From Bacteroidota bacterium (lineage in GTDB: Bacteria > Bacteroidota > Bacteroidia > Chitinophagales > JADJOU01), in contig JADJOU010000006.1 of assembly GCA_016713645.1 (NCBI GenBank), forward strand, positions 153,303 to 217,302: 64,000 nt of DNA, in the 5' to 3' direction. The notes under the pieces were generated by a model, which was not told where the DNA came from, ran no database searches, and saw only the letters and a list, made by a program, of their open reading frames with translations. The translations under genes were made by a program, and so were the position numbers. This document shows positions 35,167 to 44,799 of this stretch, one piece after another (the first letter of the stretch is position 1; each line of letters begins with the position of its first letter).

Positions 35167-35709
35167 TTATTCAACCCAGTGATCACAAAACATCGGACAA
35201 AATCGATCAGAATTATCCGCCATTCTATACTTCAATTCTTGTCCCAATGGATGCGTAACTTGTGGATCTGGATTAATCAAACCACCCCTAAAGATAATCG
35301 TATTCTTACCAGATTGATCAACACCAAAGCGGTATTCTACATATTCATCAGCGGGATCCATGCTGTAAAGAATATTGGTCAAGGCGCATTTGCTGATACT
35401 GCCGCCAACTATAAAATCTGGTTTATTTGCTGGATTGTACCTGGCTTTAAAACTATCTACAAATTCTTGGGTAATTGGGTCAGGCGAAGACCCACCTGCT
35501 GGGATAGGGTTATCATCACCTACCCTCGTTTCAGCAATAGGCATTGTGCAAGAAGGACAGTTTTTATCGACAATAGGCTCATCTTTAAAAAAATGAAACA
35601 TGAAGAAGAAGTAAGAAAAAATGAACAATAGAAGAAGGATAAGGATAATGGGTTTTTTCAATAAGCCGATCATAGTATAAGGTTTTAAAATGAGAAAAAG
35701 TAAACACAA
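35167..35709 (-). CDS. hypothetical membrane-anchored protein
   Basis: About 168 residues from the likely start at 35673 (MIGLLKKPIILILLLLFIF), which gives one N-terminal membrane helix. The rest is soluble and exported or cytoplasmic-facing, with paired cysteines (CPSC after the helix, CPMFCDHWVE at the very end) that could bind metal or form disulfides. No family recognised. It stands alone between repeat DNA and the BNR protein gene, same strand. Confidence 0.6.
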   Translation of the reverse strand: MCLLFLILKPYTMIGLLKKPIILILLLLFIFSYFFFMFHFFKDEPIVDKNCPSCTMPIAETRVGDDNPIPAGGSSPDPITQEFVDSFKARYNPANKPDFIVGGSISKCALTNILYSMDPADEYVEYRFGVDQSGKNTIIFRGGLINPDPQVTHPLGQELKYRMADNSDRFCPMFCDHWVE

Positions 35710-35813
35710 ACAAATCGCTATTAGTGAAACGTTTAAATGTTTATAACAAATTTAATAAGAATTAAATTAAATATTGTTTTTTTTCTTCCTTATCTTGATG
35801 AAGGTTGATTATT

Positions 35814-38800
35814 TCAATACCCCTGCACCGGTTTATCCTTTACTTCATTCCTCACTTTCGCCGCATATTGTTTTTCCAAGGTTGTATATTCTTTCGCCGC
35901 ATCATCCAATTCCTTGCGGATATAATCGATCTTCTGTATCTGCGAATCTGTCGGTCGGCCTTGATAAAAACTCACCCCAAAATAGAGGTCGGTGATTTTC
36001 TCTCGCGTATTCTCCTCATCCACGAATATGGCATTATTGCCCTCTTTCACAGGAACCAATTTTCCGCGCAATGCATCTAGTTTGGTAAAGTATGCTTGAG
36101 CATCTTTGCTCAATGTTTTCTTTGCATCTTTTGCTTTTTTGAGCGGCGCATAGTCGGCCATGATCTTATCCATTAAGGCCGCCAATTCCTCTTCCATATT
36201 GAAAGCGGTCTTTGTCACTTCGCGATTTTTAGAAACTTCTTCTGCACTGAATGCATTGATTGGGTCTTGAATCAACGTCATTTTTCCCTCAGCGATTTTT
36301 TCTCCCGCCTTAATTTTTATAGAATAAGTGCCCGCTTCTACTAATGGCCCTACCGTCGAAGCCCAATCTGCTTTCGCACCGCCAGCGGCTGTTTTAGGTG
36401 GATTGGAGCGCATATCCCAACTCACGATATTCAAGCCTTTTCGTTTCGTGCCTGGAATTTCAGCCACCATTTTTCCACTGCCATCATAAATTTCTATTTT
36501 CACAGAACCACTGTTTTGTCTATTCTTCATATAATATAATATGGTCGCTTGCTCATTGGCATTTTCTCCTGTGAACCCGCCCAGATTAGGCCATGAACCT
36601 CCATAGTGACCTGTGGAGATGGGAGTGGGTTTCGATGGAATAATCGAGATATCACTTTGAATAATTTCATTGGTCAAATTTCTCAATGGACTGATATCCG
36701 ATAGAATAAATATTCCCCTTCCATGTGTGGCGACGATGATATCATTGGTCTTTTTATCTTGAACCATATCGCGCACTAAGGCGTATTCAGGCACTTTTCC
36801 CTTCCATGGCAACCAATTGGCCCCACCATCAATGGTGAGGTAGAGACCCATTTCTGTGCCGAGGAATAATACATTCGGATTGGCATAATCTTCCAATATC
36901 TTATGCGCATATCCTTTGAATACTTCACTATTCAAGCGCTTCCATGTATTGCCCAAATCTTTAGAAACCGCTAGATAGGTTTTCATATCGCCATACATAT
37001 GGTTTTCAAAACTTGCGTAAATCATATTTTTATCGTGGTGTGAAAATTGGATACTGCTCACCCAAGCTTGCGAGGCAATGCCCGAAGCAGCGATATTCTT
37101 GCTCACATTTTTCCACGTCTTTCCGCCATCACTGCTTATCTGTAAATTCCCATCATCCGTTCCCACACCGATGAGATTAACATCTAGTGGAGATTCTGCA
37201 ATGGTAAATATCGTGCAGTGATTTTCTGCGGAAGTGTTGTCTGTGGTCACCCCACCACTTTCTTCTTGTTTTTGTTTGCTCGCATCATTCGTTGTGAGGT
37301 CGCCAGAAATGCGCTCCCAAGTGATGCCCTTATTATCGCTTCTAAATAAAAATTGTGCACCAGTATAAATCCGCTTTGGATTATTCGGGGAAGTATAAAT
37401 CGGCGTATTCCAATTGAAGCGCAATTTTTTTTCGCCTGGCAATGGTTGCGGTTGCACGTCTTGATATTGATTGGTCTTGGTATTCACTTTGCTGATATGA
37501 CCACCTTGGTATTCTGAATACAAATAGTTGGGATCTTCGCGATCGGGTTGCACCCAAAATCCATCTCCACCACCTACATTTTTCCAATCTGAATTTTCAA
37601 TTCCACTGGAAGATTGCGATGCTGCCGTCCAAGAACCATTGTCTTGCAAACCGCAATAGACGCGATACGGCACTTGTTCGTCGATGGCAACATGGTATAA
37701 TTGAGATATGGGCATGCTGTTCAAAAACAACCAATTATTTCCTTTATCGACACTCATATATACGCCGCCATCTGTCGCGAGATACATATGAGAGGTATTC
37801 AAGGGATTGATCCAAAGCGCATGCATATCGGAATGCACCCATCCATTGCGGCCTTCTGCCCTGCTCCAACTATAACCTCCATCATTGCTCATAGAGAATT
37901 CAAAGGATGGTCGATAGACTTTTTTTGCATCCAATGGATCGATGACCAAAGTGGAAAAATAGAATGGACGCGCGGTGACATTGTCATCGGCGCTGAGGGA
38001 TTTCCAAGATTCACCCGCATCTTCAGAAATATATAAGCCCGCTTTTTCTTTTGCCTCCACAATAGCACATAATTTTTTGCCATCGCTCGGAGCTACCGTT
38101 ATGACTATTCTTCCAAGATCGCCTAGTGGAAATCCCTGATGGATTTTCTTCCATGTATTTCCACCATCGTAGGATTTAAATAGACCACTGCCCTTGCCGC
38201 CACTCGAGAATGAAAAAGGTTTTCTTCTAAATTCCCACATAGAGCAATAGAGAATTTCGGGATTTTTAGGGTCCATCGCGATATCTGCACAACCCGTGCT
38301 ATCATTGATAAAAAATAATTTTTTCCAAGTCTTGCCGCCATCCATGGTTTTAAACAATCCGCGCTCAGATGAATTATTGTAGAGATTTCCCGGCGCTGCC
38401 ACGTAGATAATATCTGAATTGCTCGGATGAATGATAATCTTGCTGATATGCTCTGTTTGCTCTAGGCCCATGCGAATCCAGTTCTCTCCATCATCAGTGG
38501 TTTTGTAAATGCCATTTCCGATTGAAACGGTATTGCGCATATTGCTCTCACCAGTTCCCACCCATACTGTCGAAGGTGTTTTCTGATCGATGGCTATAGC
38601 GCCAATGCTCTGGCAGTGCTTGTCAAAGACGGAAGTAAATTGTGCACCGCCATTGGTCGTTTTCCAAACGCCTCCACCAGCTGTGCCGATATAGAGTGTC
38701 TTGGGATCTGCATTGACGCCGTCTATCGCTGTGGTGCGGCCGCCCATGACAGCGGGTCCTATTGCTCTTACTTCCATTTTGCCCAAGGCAGCACTCGTCA

Positions 38801-38873
38801 ATTTTGCTTGCGCAAAACTTTGATTTGAAATAAGAAGGATAGAGAATATATATGTAGAGAATATGCTTTTCAT
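35814..38873 (-). CDS. large BNR/sortilin-type (VPS10-like) repeat protein
   Basis: 1019 residues, intact. A signal peptide (residues 1-21, ending SFAQA) is followed by two beta-propellers built from Asp-box (S-x-D-x-G-x-T-W) repeats: SYDGGNTWKKI, SEDAGESWKSL, SNDGGYSWSRA, SDNKGITWERI, SSDGGKTWKNV, SKDLGNTWKRL. The C-terminal ~250 residues form an Ig-like segment (IYDGSGKMVAEIPGTKRKGLNIVSWDMR) and a helical tail. Annotated in genomes as glycosyl hydrolase or sortilin-like, but no proven enzymatic residue can be named. Probably periplasmic or surface. Followed closely upstream by a small secreted protein gene. Confidence 0.85.
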   Translation of the reverse strand: MKSIFSTYIFSILLISNQSFAQAKLTSAALGKMEVRAIGPAVMGGRTTAIDGVNADPKTLYIGTAGGGVWKTTNGGAQFTSVFDKHCQSIGAIAIDQKTPSTVWVGTGESNMRNTVSIGNGIYKTTDDGENWIRMGLEQTEHISKIIIHPSNSDIIYVAAPGNLYNNSSERGLFKTMDGGKTWKKLFFINDSTGCADIAMDPKNPEILYCSMWEFRRKPFSFSSGGKGSGLFKSYDGGNTWKKIHQGFPLGDLGRIVITVAPSDGKKLCAIVEAKEKAGLYISEDAGESWKSLSADDNVTARPFYFSTLVIDPLDAKKVYRPSFEFSMSNDGGYSWSRAEGRNGWVHSDMHALWINPLNTSHMYLATDGGVYMSVDKGNNWLFLNSMPISQLYHVAIDEQVPYRVYCGLQDNGSWTAASQSSSGIENSDWKNVGGGDGFWVQPDREDPNYLYSEYQGGHISKVNTKTNQYQDVQPQPLPGEKKLRFNWNTPIYTSPNNPKRIYTGAQFLFRSDNKGITWERISGDLTTNDASKQKQEESGGVTTDNTSAENHCTIFTIAESPLDVNLIGVGTDDGNLQISSDGGKTWKNVSKNIAASGIASQAWVSSIQFSHHDKNMIYASFENHMYGDMKTYLAVSKDLGNTWKRLNSEVFKGYAHKILEDYANPNVLFLGTEMGLYLTIDGGANWLPWKGKVPEYALVRDMVQDKKTNDIIVATHGRGIFILSDISPLRNLTNEIIQSDISIIPSKPTPISTGHYGGSWPNLGGFTGENANEQATILYYMKNRQNSGSVKIEIYDGSGKMVAEIPGTKRKGLNIVSWDMRSNPPKTAAGGAKADWASTVGPLVEAGTYSIKIKAGEKIAEGKMTLIQDPINAFSAEEVSKNREVTKTAFNMEEELAALMDKIMADYAPLKKAKDAKKTLSKDAQAYFTKLDALRGKLVPVKEGNNAIFVDEENTREKITDLYFGVSFYQGRPTDSQIQKIDYIRKELDDAAKEYTTLEKQYAAKVRNEVKDKPVQGY

Positions 38874-38917
38874 AATGGTGAATTTATGCTTGCTAATTGG
38901 TTGAAATTTGAATGGAA

Positions 38918-39640
38918 TTATTTACCTGGAGTTTCAAGGAGTTTATCATCAATTTTTACATTGACTTCTATCTTTTTAAATTGTGTGAGACCGCCCTCAT
39001 CGCCTTGTTCATTCACCCAGTTATTGGCATATGGAAGAATGATGCCGAATTCGTTTTTCTTAAAATCAGAATAATTAGTATTGACCTTTTGCTCTTTATC
39101 AGACAATTTAATTTTTGCATAAATTTTAAGTAAATAAAAAGTTTCAATATCGAAATAGTAATAGACAAAATCGCCTTCTTTGGTGGTTAGTTTTATTTTG
39201 TGCACTTCTGTTCCATCAAAATCATCTGTTCCCAAGTACTCGACAAAATGCCCTTTTTGTGCATAGTTGAATAGCAATCCCTGCGGGTCACTCATCAGTT
39301 TGGATCCATGAATATTATCTTTGGTCATTGGATCTGCTATTCGCTTGCCACTCCAAGGAGTAAAGCTCCATCCCTTGTCGCCATTGCGCGCGCTTTTGCT
39401 CGTCATGCCATTCCAAGAAAAATCTGAATAGGAAATTTCATTGGCGATATATTGATTGACAGGTGCAAATGCGCCGGGCCCCATGACATAGTGCCCTTCG
39501 TATTTTAGGGATTGCACCTTGGACCAAAGGGCTTTTCCACCAGTGGCTTCATAGTATTTAGAAATAATTTCATCAGCATTTTGACTGGATGCATTCATTA
39601 GTTTAAAAAGTAAACCAATGATAATTGCTGTTTTGCGCAT
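38918..39640 (-). CDS. secreted LolA/outer-membrane lipoprotein-sorting-like protein
   Basis: 240 residues with a signal peptide (MRKTAIIIGLLFKLMNASSQ). It starts the mature chain with NADEIISKYYEATGGKALWSKVQSLKYEG, the opening of the LolA-like half-barrel family common in Bacteroidota, and shows TEVHKIKLTTKEGDFVYYYFDIETF typical of that fold. It may carry lipid or lipoprotein in the periplasm. It lies 44 bases upstream of the BNR gene, same strand, and may share its transcript. Confidence 0.75.
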   Translation of the reverse strand: MRKTAIIIGLLFKLMNASSQNADEIISKYYEATGGKALWSKVQSLKYEGHYVMGPGAFAPVNQYIANEISYSDFSWNGMTSKSARNGDKGWSFTPWSGKRIADPMTKDNIHGSKLMSDPQGLLFNYAQKGHFVEYLGTDDFDGTEVHKIKLTTKEGDFVYYYFDIETFYLLKIYAKIKLSDKEQKVNTNYSDFKKNEFGIILPYANNWVNEQGDEGGLTQFKKIEVNVKIDDKLLETPGK

Positions 39641-40676
39641 AGAGAATATTTTTTGTAAATGTAATAAAGGAATTGTATTGAATTGTCGATTAGTTGTTAA
39701 ATTGAAGACATTTTATTGGAGATTTTTTTGCTAGCCAATACGAATCAAATTTTAAACACAACTTGTCCCTCCGCAAATAAAGTTGGGAAGCGATGTAAAT
39801 CATGTGGACACAACGCTCTTAGAATTAGTAGATAGGGTTTTAAACACAACTTGTCCCTACAAAGTGTAGGGAGAGTTGCACAGAGTTAATACACAGAGTT
39901 ACACGGTTTTCTTCATGGAATATGATTAGTTAGCGATAGGATTCCGATGATATCGCTCCGCGCAATGCTATCGCTGGCGCATGTATTCATGCGCCAGCGA
40001 TAGCCCGCCATGCGTCATTGCGGCCTGCGAGCGCACGTGTCCCTATAATGTATAGGGAATCTTCGCCCCTCAAGAGGGCGACATGAAGTTGTTAAATAAA
40101 GAAAGTTGGTTCAAATCTTTTCACGAATAAAAATAATTAATACTATTCAATCTTTAATACTATATGCACAATCCAGTATTCACATTTTTATTGCCTAGCA
40201 TAAAAAAATAAATCAAAAAGGCTCCGCTCTTAAGGCGGAGAGATTGCGGCTCGCAGGCCGCAATGACGATCCAGATGATATCGCTCCGCGCCTTGCAATC
40301 GCTTACGCATGAATACGTGCTTCAACTTAACTAGTTCGCGATGCGGGTCATTTTATAACGGCCCTTGATTTCCGCTATGCTTATGCTAGCGCATCCCACG
40401 CTTGTATACTTTTTTTATCAAGATTGCGAAGCCAATGAATACAATACTCTGCAATTAGAATCATGAATAAAAAAAGTGAGTCGCCAAAGGCTCAGGAGTA
40501 TTGAATCATGTAAATTTAACCCAACAAAAACCCTACTATACTATTTTACAGAATATAGTTCATTTATTCAATAAATAAGCCCATACAGCACTGAATAACA
40601 ATCATTTAAATTTGATGAGCACTTTGCTTGAATAATTTTAAATTTACATTCATTTTGTGTGTTTTAATTTAAGGAA
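39641..40676. repeat. 1-kb gene-free region made of four dispersed repeat types
   Basis: In order: a TGTCCCTAC..GTAGGGA hairpin and CACAGAG direct repeats (39850-39915); a near copy of the 34.7-kb element with the 38-bp palindrome at 39967-40004 (one central mismatch); a second partial copy with CTCCGCTC...GGCGGAG and GATTGCGG...CCGCAATGACG (40218-40275); and a module beginning TTTTATAACGGCCCTTGATT (40346-40497) shared with 57.9 kb. No open reading frame of note. The last 60 bases contain the promoter region of the gene at 40677. Confidence 0.85.
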
Positions 40677-41672
40677 GTGAAAGCTATAATACCCGTTGCA
40701 GGGGCCGGAACAAGACTACGCCCTTTTACATATTCCCAGCCCAAGGCGCTAATCCCCATTGCGGGAAAGCCCATGCTCAGCTATATCATTGAGGAATTGC
40801 AAGAAGCGGAAGTGGAAGAGTTTATTTTTATTGTGGGTTATCTAGGGGATAAAATCATCGATTTTGTCAATACGACTTATCCTCATTTGAAATCACATTT
40901 TGTGCATCAATTACAACGTGAGGGCTTGGCGCAAGCAGTTTCGCTCTGTAAACAATATATTTCGCCTTCAGATGAAATTGTCATCGTGCTCGGCGATAGC
41001 ATCATCGATGTGGATTTTAAAGAAATTATTCAACTCAATAAATCCATATTAGGCGTTAAAAAAGTCGATGACCCATCTAAATTTGGTGTGGCAGAAGTGA
41101 ACGCAAATGGCACGATTAAATCATTGGTTGAAAAGCCCCTCATTCCAAAATCGAATTTAGCCTTGGTCGGTCTATACATTATCAAGGAGACTGCCGTTTT
41201 GATGGAATGCATCAATAGTTTGATTGAAAACAATCGAAAGACCAATAGCGAGTTTCAATTGACGGATGCCTTGATGTGCATGATTCAAAAAGGCGTTGAA
41301 CTGCATTCTTATAAAGTGGAGAATTGGTTTGATGTGGGACAAGGTGATATTTTATTGCAGACCAATGCGCAATTGCTCAAAAAGTTTGGCCGCGTTGATC
41401 CAAAGGCACAGGTTGAGAATACCATCATCGTCGAACCGGTGAGTATTGCTGCTAATTGTAAAATTACCGATTCAATTATTGGCCCGAATGTGACTATTGG
41501 TGAAAATGCCGTAATCCGAAATTCAATTATAAGAGATACTATCATTGGGAATTACACCACCTTGGTAGAAATGACGCTGAATAATTCCGTGATAGGCTCT
41601 GATGCATCTATGAAGGGATTGAGTCAACGGTTGAATATAGGAGATAATACAGAAATAGATTTTAGCAAATAA
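40677..41672 (+). CDS. sugar-phosphate nucleotidyltransferase with left-handed beta-helix tail
   Basis: 331 residues, GTG start. AIIPVAGAGTRLRPFTYSQPKALIPIAGKPM is the glucose-1-phosphate thymidylyl/uridylyl-transferase signature (G-x-G-T-R and PK). VIVLGDSIID holds the metal Asp, and VEKP and NWFDVGQGDILLQTN follow. The C-terminus has hexapeptide repeats (IIVEPVSIAANCKITDSIIGPNVTIG). It makes an NDP-sugar, probably for surface glycans. It is four bases from the next gene, so likely cotranscribed. Confidence 0.88.
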   Translation: MKAIIPVAGAGTRLRPFTYSQPKALIPIAGKPMLSYIIEELQEAEVEEFIFIVGYLGDKIIDFVNTTYPHLKSHFVHQLQREGLAQAVSLCKQYISPSDEIVIVLGDSIIDVDFKEIIQLNKSILGVKKVDDPSKFGVAEVNANGTIKSLVEKPLIPKSNLALVGLYIIKETAVLMECINSLIENNRKTNSEFQLTDALMCMIQKGVELHSYKVENWFDVGQGDILLQTNAQLLKKFGRVDPKAQVENTIIVEPVSIAANCKITDSIIGPNVTIGENAVIRNSIIRDTIIGNYTTLVEMTLNNSVIGSDASMKGLSQRLNIGDNTEIDFSK

Positions 41673-41676
41673 TTCA

Positions 41677-43218
41677 ATGAAAAGGAGTTTACTTCGCATA
41701 CTGAATATTAAACCGCTGGAGACAGAGAAGGTGAAATACCTGTTTCTCATCCAATTCTTTTCGGGGGTTGCCATGGCGTTTTTATATACCGCTGGTAGCA
41801 CGATATTCCTTCACGGAATGGATATCAAAGAAATGGCGACTGTCTATCTCGTTTCAGGGTTTTTGCTCATCGTCTTCAATAATATTTATACCTATCTAGA
41901 GCATCACTATTCGCTCAAAAAGACCTATTCTTTTATCCTGATTTTTTCACTGATAACCGTTTTTATCTTTAAATTTTTTATCTCAGATCACAGTCATGGA
42001 TTTATCGTCTTAGCGCTTTTAGTCTGGTATCATATTTTGTATTTCCTCTGTGGAAGCGGATTTTGGGGAATCGCCTCTATTATCTTCAATGTGCGCGAGA
42101 GTAAGCGCGTATTCAGTATTATTGGGAGTGGCGATATTCCAGCAAAATTATTGGGATACTTGTCGGTCTCGATTTTAGTCCCTTATATTGGGATAGAGAA
42201 TCTTTTGACTGTAGCCGCGTTCTCTTTTGCACTCGCTTTTTTCTTCTTCTATCGCTTTTTGAAAAAATTCAATATCGATGAAGATCACGATCATCACGAA
42301 GCCATCCATACGGATCAAAATATTCAAAAAAATGTCACGACTTTTTTTGGCAATAACCTCATCATGTTTATTGGAATTACCACGGTGTTCTTTGCTGCCA
42401 GCACGGTTTTGATTGATTATGTTTTCTTGAGTGAAGTAAAACACAAGTATTATGAGAATGAAGAATTGGCCTCTTTTCTCTCAAAATTCTTTGCTTATTC
42501 TAGAATCTTAGCCGTTATAGTAAAAATATTTTTGAGCGGGAAAATTCAACAATCATTGGGAATTAAATCTACCTTGATGGTATTGCCCTTGGTGATTATC
42601 CTATTTTCTTGGGGCGTATTTATCTGCACGACAAATGAGCAAAATCAGTATATTCTCTATGCCTTTGGAATTTTGATGGTACTCAATGAGGTGATCAAGT
42701 CCTCTATTTACGAACCGATGTTCTTCACTTTATTTCAACCGCTAAAGCCATCGCAGCGGCTTCGCGGTCACAATATCACGAAGGGAGTTATGGGGCCAAT
42801 TGGCTATATCTTAATGGCGAGCTTCTTGATATTTTATGTTCGAAGTATTGGCGTTTTGGACATGAGCCATATCTGTATCATCTTGTTTGTGCTTTCCTTA
42901 ATGTGGATTGCCGTTATTTTTTTAATAGAAAAGAGTTATTATGATACGATGAGAAAGGCGATTAAACACAATTCGTTTTTCAATTTAATCTCCAATACGT
43001 TTATCAAAGAGGGAGCGACACTCAAACTCATCGAAGATAAATTGGAGAGCAAGAATAGCATCGAAGTGCGCACCGCTCTGCAGTATATTTATGATATTGA
43101 CATCAATCAATTTAAAAAGGAAATTAAAAAGAAAATCAATCGCGAAACCAATGAACATATACTAGAATTCATCATTGAAAAAATCAATCTGCACAAATGG
43201 ACTGAATTCAATGAGTAA
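41677..43218 (+). CDS. multi-spanning transporter (NTP/NDP exchange or MFS-like), N-terminal part of a transporter-HEAT gene
   Basis: 513 codons with about twelve membrane helices. The pattern of helices and the segment GIASIIFNVRESKRVFSIIGSGDIPAKLLGYL, with FQPLKPSQRLRGHNITKGVMGPIGYI, resembles ATP/ADP translocase-like proteins of the MFS superfamily found fused to HEAT repeats in Bacteroidota. Substrate is not certain. The TAA at 43216-43218 is followed in the same frame by LADIFGQFENEHINKMIAITLCEL, so it is an internal stop. A one-base gain at 43327-43330 (GGGG) then moves the frame. Confidence 0.7.
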   Translation: MKRSLLRILNIKPLETEKVKYLFLIQFFSGVAMAFLYTAGSTIFLHGMDIKEMATVYLVSGFLLIVFNNIYTYLEHHYSLKKTYSFILIFSLITVFIFKFFISDHSHGFIVLALLVWYHILYFLCGSGFWGIASIIFNVRESKRVFSIIGSGDIPAKLLGYLSVSILVPYIGIENLLTVAAFSFALAFFFFYRFLKKFNIDEDHDHHEAIHTDQNIQKNVTTFFGNNLIMFIGITTVFFAASTVLIDYVFLSEVKHKYYENEELASFLSKFFAYSRILAVIVKIFLSGKIQQSLGIKSTLMVLPLVIILFSWGVFICTTNEQNQYILYAFGILMVLNEVIKSSIYEPMFFTLFQPLKPSQRLRGHNITKGVMGPIGYILMASFLIFYVRSIGVLDMSHICIILFVLSLMWIAVIFLIEKSYYDTMRKAIKHNSFFNLISNTFIKEGATLKLIEDKLESKNSIEVRTALQYIYDIDINQFKKEIKKKINRETNEHILEFIIEKINLHKWTEFNE

Positions 43219-43423
43219 TTAGCGGATATTTTTGGACAATTCGAAAATGAACATATCAATAAAATGATAGCGATCACACTCTGTGAATTGGATGCGGATA
43301 AATACAGCGAGTATTTATTGATGAGCGGGGAATGAAGCGATAAAGAATGGCTGTATATCTGGGGCACTGAGAAGCGAAAACCTCAATGCAATCATAGATG
43401 CGGGACAATCTCTGATTGAAAAA

Positions 43424-44338
43424 TTGAATTCTTCCAATACAAACCAGCGAAAAATTGCGCTCGAAATAATTGAAGAAACAGAAAATCCAATCCTTTTCAA
43501 GCAAATTCAACTTCTGCTCTACGACCAAGATCCAGAGATTAAAAAGCAAATTTTAAAGTCAATCGTCAAGATTAAGAATCCGAGTTTTGTGGCATATATC
43601 ATCGAACAATTGAGCGATAAAGAGCTTCAATTTGCCGCTGAGCAATGCATGATTCACTATTCGGATGTTTGGGCGAAGGATATCGATTTGATGAGCGAAA
43701 AAATCCCTAGAGAAAAATTAATCGAGTATATCGTCAAGTCTCAATCAACAGAAGTGATGAATATTGTCTTGGATTTGTTTGCCAAAGAAGCCCATCCATT
43801 GATGTGTGAATATTTGTACAAGAAGAAACACAAGTTTGAGGATGATGCACAAATTCTCGACTTGATCAATAAACAAGTGGCCGCTTTAAATAAGTTGAAA
43901 AATTTGATTGAATCAACCAAAGATGCCGCGCTGAAATCAGCGCTTAAAGATGAGTATTATAATAAGGTTTTATTTGCGCTGCAATTGCTCTTTTTGATGC
44001 GAGATACGAGCAAAGTCTATGATGTCTATCAGAGTATTCGAATGCGATTGGTCGATAAATATGATCAGGCGATTGAATTGCTAGAATACAATACGAAAAA
44101 ATTGAGTATTGAGGGATTGGTCAATCTCGTTGAGCTGTATTGTGATGATTTTAAAAATAGCTTTGAGACGGATAAAACCGCTGAAGTTTGCAATGAAATT
44201 ATACTTCAAGAAAAATTGTACAGCGATTGGACAATTGCACTTGCCTTGTATACGTCAAAACTAGTTCCGCGCAATGCGCTAAAGAATAACTCTAAAATTG
44301 TCAGAGAAATTGTTGAATTGAATCAAAAAGCGAAATAA
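43424..44338 (+). CDS. HEAT-repeat part of the transporter-HEAT gene
   Basis: 304 codons; coding sense starts upstream, about 43331 (NEAIKNGCISGALRSENLN). At least four HEAT-like helical pairs (RKIALEIIEETENPILFKQIQ, DPEIKKQILKSIVKIKNPSFV, ELQFAAEQCMIHYSD, STEVMNIVLDLFAKEAH) are followed by a helical domain. The continuous protein would be about 886 residues. It ends one base before the ATG of the cNMP-binding gene, so the two are cotranscribed and probably one signalling unit. Cytoplasmic tail of a membrane transporter. Confidence 0.7.
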   Translation: MNSSNTNQRKIALEIIEETENPILFKQIQLLLYDQDPEIKKQILKSIVKIKNPSFVAYIIEQLSDKELQFAAEQCMIHYSDVWAKDIDLMSEKIPREKLIEYIVKSQSTEVMNIVLDLFAKEAHPLMCEYLYKKKHKFEDDAQILDLINKQVAALNKLKNLIESTKDAALKSALKDEYYNKVLFALQLLFLMRDTSKVYDVYQSIRMRLVDKYDQAIELLEYNTKKLSIEGLVNLVELYCDDFKNSFETDKTAEVCNEIILQEKLYSDWTIALALYTSKLVPRNALKNNSKIVREIVELNQKAK

Positions 44339-44339
44339 T

Positions 44340-44795
44340 ATGCTCACTATTGAAAAAGTATTTTTGTTGAAATCCATTGAGATGTTTCAATCTACCCCAG
44401 AAAATAATTTGATTGCGGTCGCTGAAATTTTGGAAGAAGTTTTTGTGGAAGCTGGTCAAACGCTTTTTAGAAAGGGAGATAATGCAGATAGTATGTATAT
44501 CATTCATTCAGGCGAAATGCGCATCCACGATGGTGATCACGTCTTTGCTGTGATGAAGGGAAAAGAATTTTTCGGCGAATTATCCCTGCTCGATGCAGAG
44601 ACAAGATCGGCAACTGCCTCAGCGAATAAAGACACATTCTTGTTCAAAATCAATCAAGGCCCATTCTACGAATTGATGAGCAATAATCAAGAAGTGACGA
44701 GGAGTATCATTAAGACATTGTGCACGCGTTTGCGTCAACAGAATAAAATTAATTTTGAATTAAAAACGCAATTGAAACAAGTGGGACAGGCGTAA
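44340..44795 (+). CDS. cyclic nucleotide-binding domain protein
   Basis: 151 residues making a single cNMP-binding fold. GQTLFRKGDNADSMYIIHSGEM is the beta-roll and FFGELSLLDAETRSATASA the phosphate-binding cassette (E...R) expected to bind cAMP or cGMP. No DNA-binding domain follows. Start codon is two bases from the preceding HEAT gene's stop. It probably senses the cAMP made by a class III cyclase such as the one at 32907-34704, and modulates the transporter; that link is inference. Confidence 0.85.
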   Translation: MLTIEKVFLLKSIEMFQSTPENNLIAVAEILEEVFVEAGQTLFRKGDNADSMYIIHSGEMRIHDGDHVFAVMKGKEFFGELSLLDAETRSATASANKDTFLFKINQGPFYELMSNNQEVTRSIIKTLCTRLRQQNKINFELKTQLKQVGQA

Positions 44796-44799
44796 AACC

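Noticed and set aside
13340..44338. Genetic code with TAA/TAG read as glutamine
   Set aside because: Dozens of genes end naturally at TAA or TAG at family-typical lengths; only four internal stops were found.
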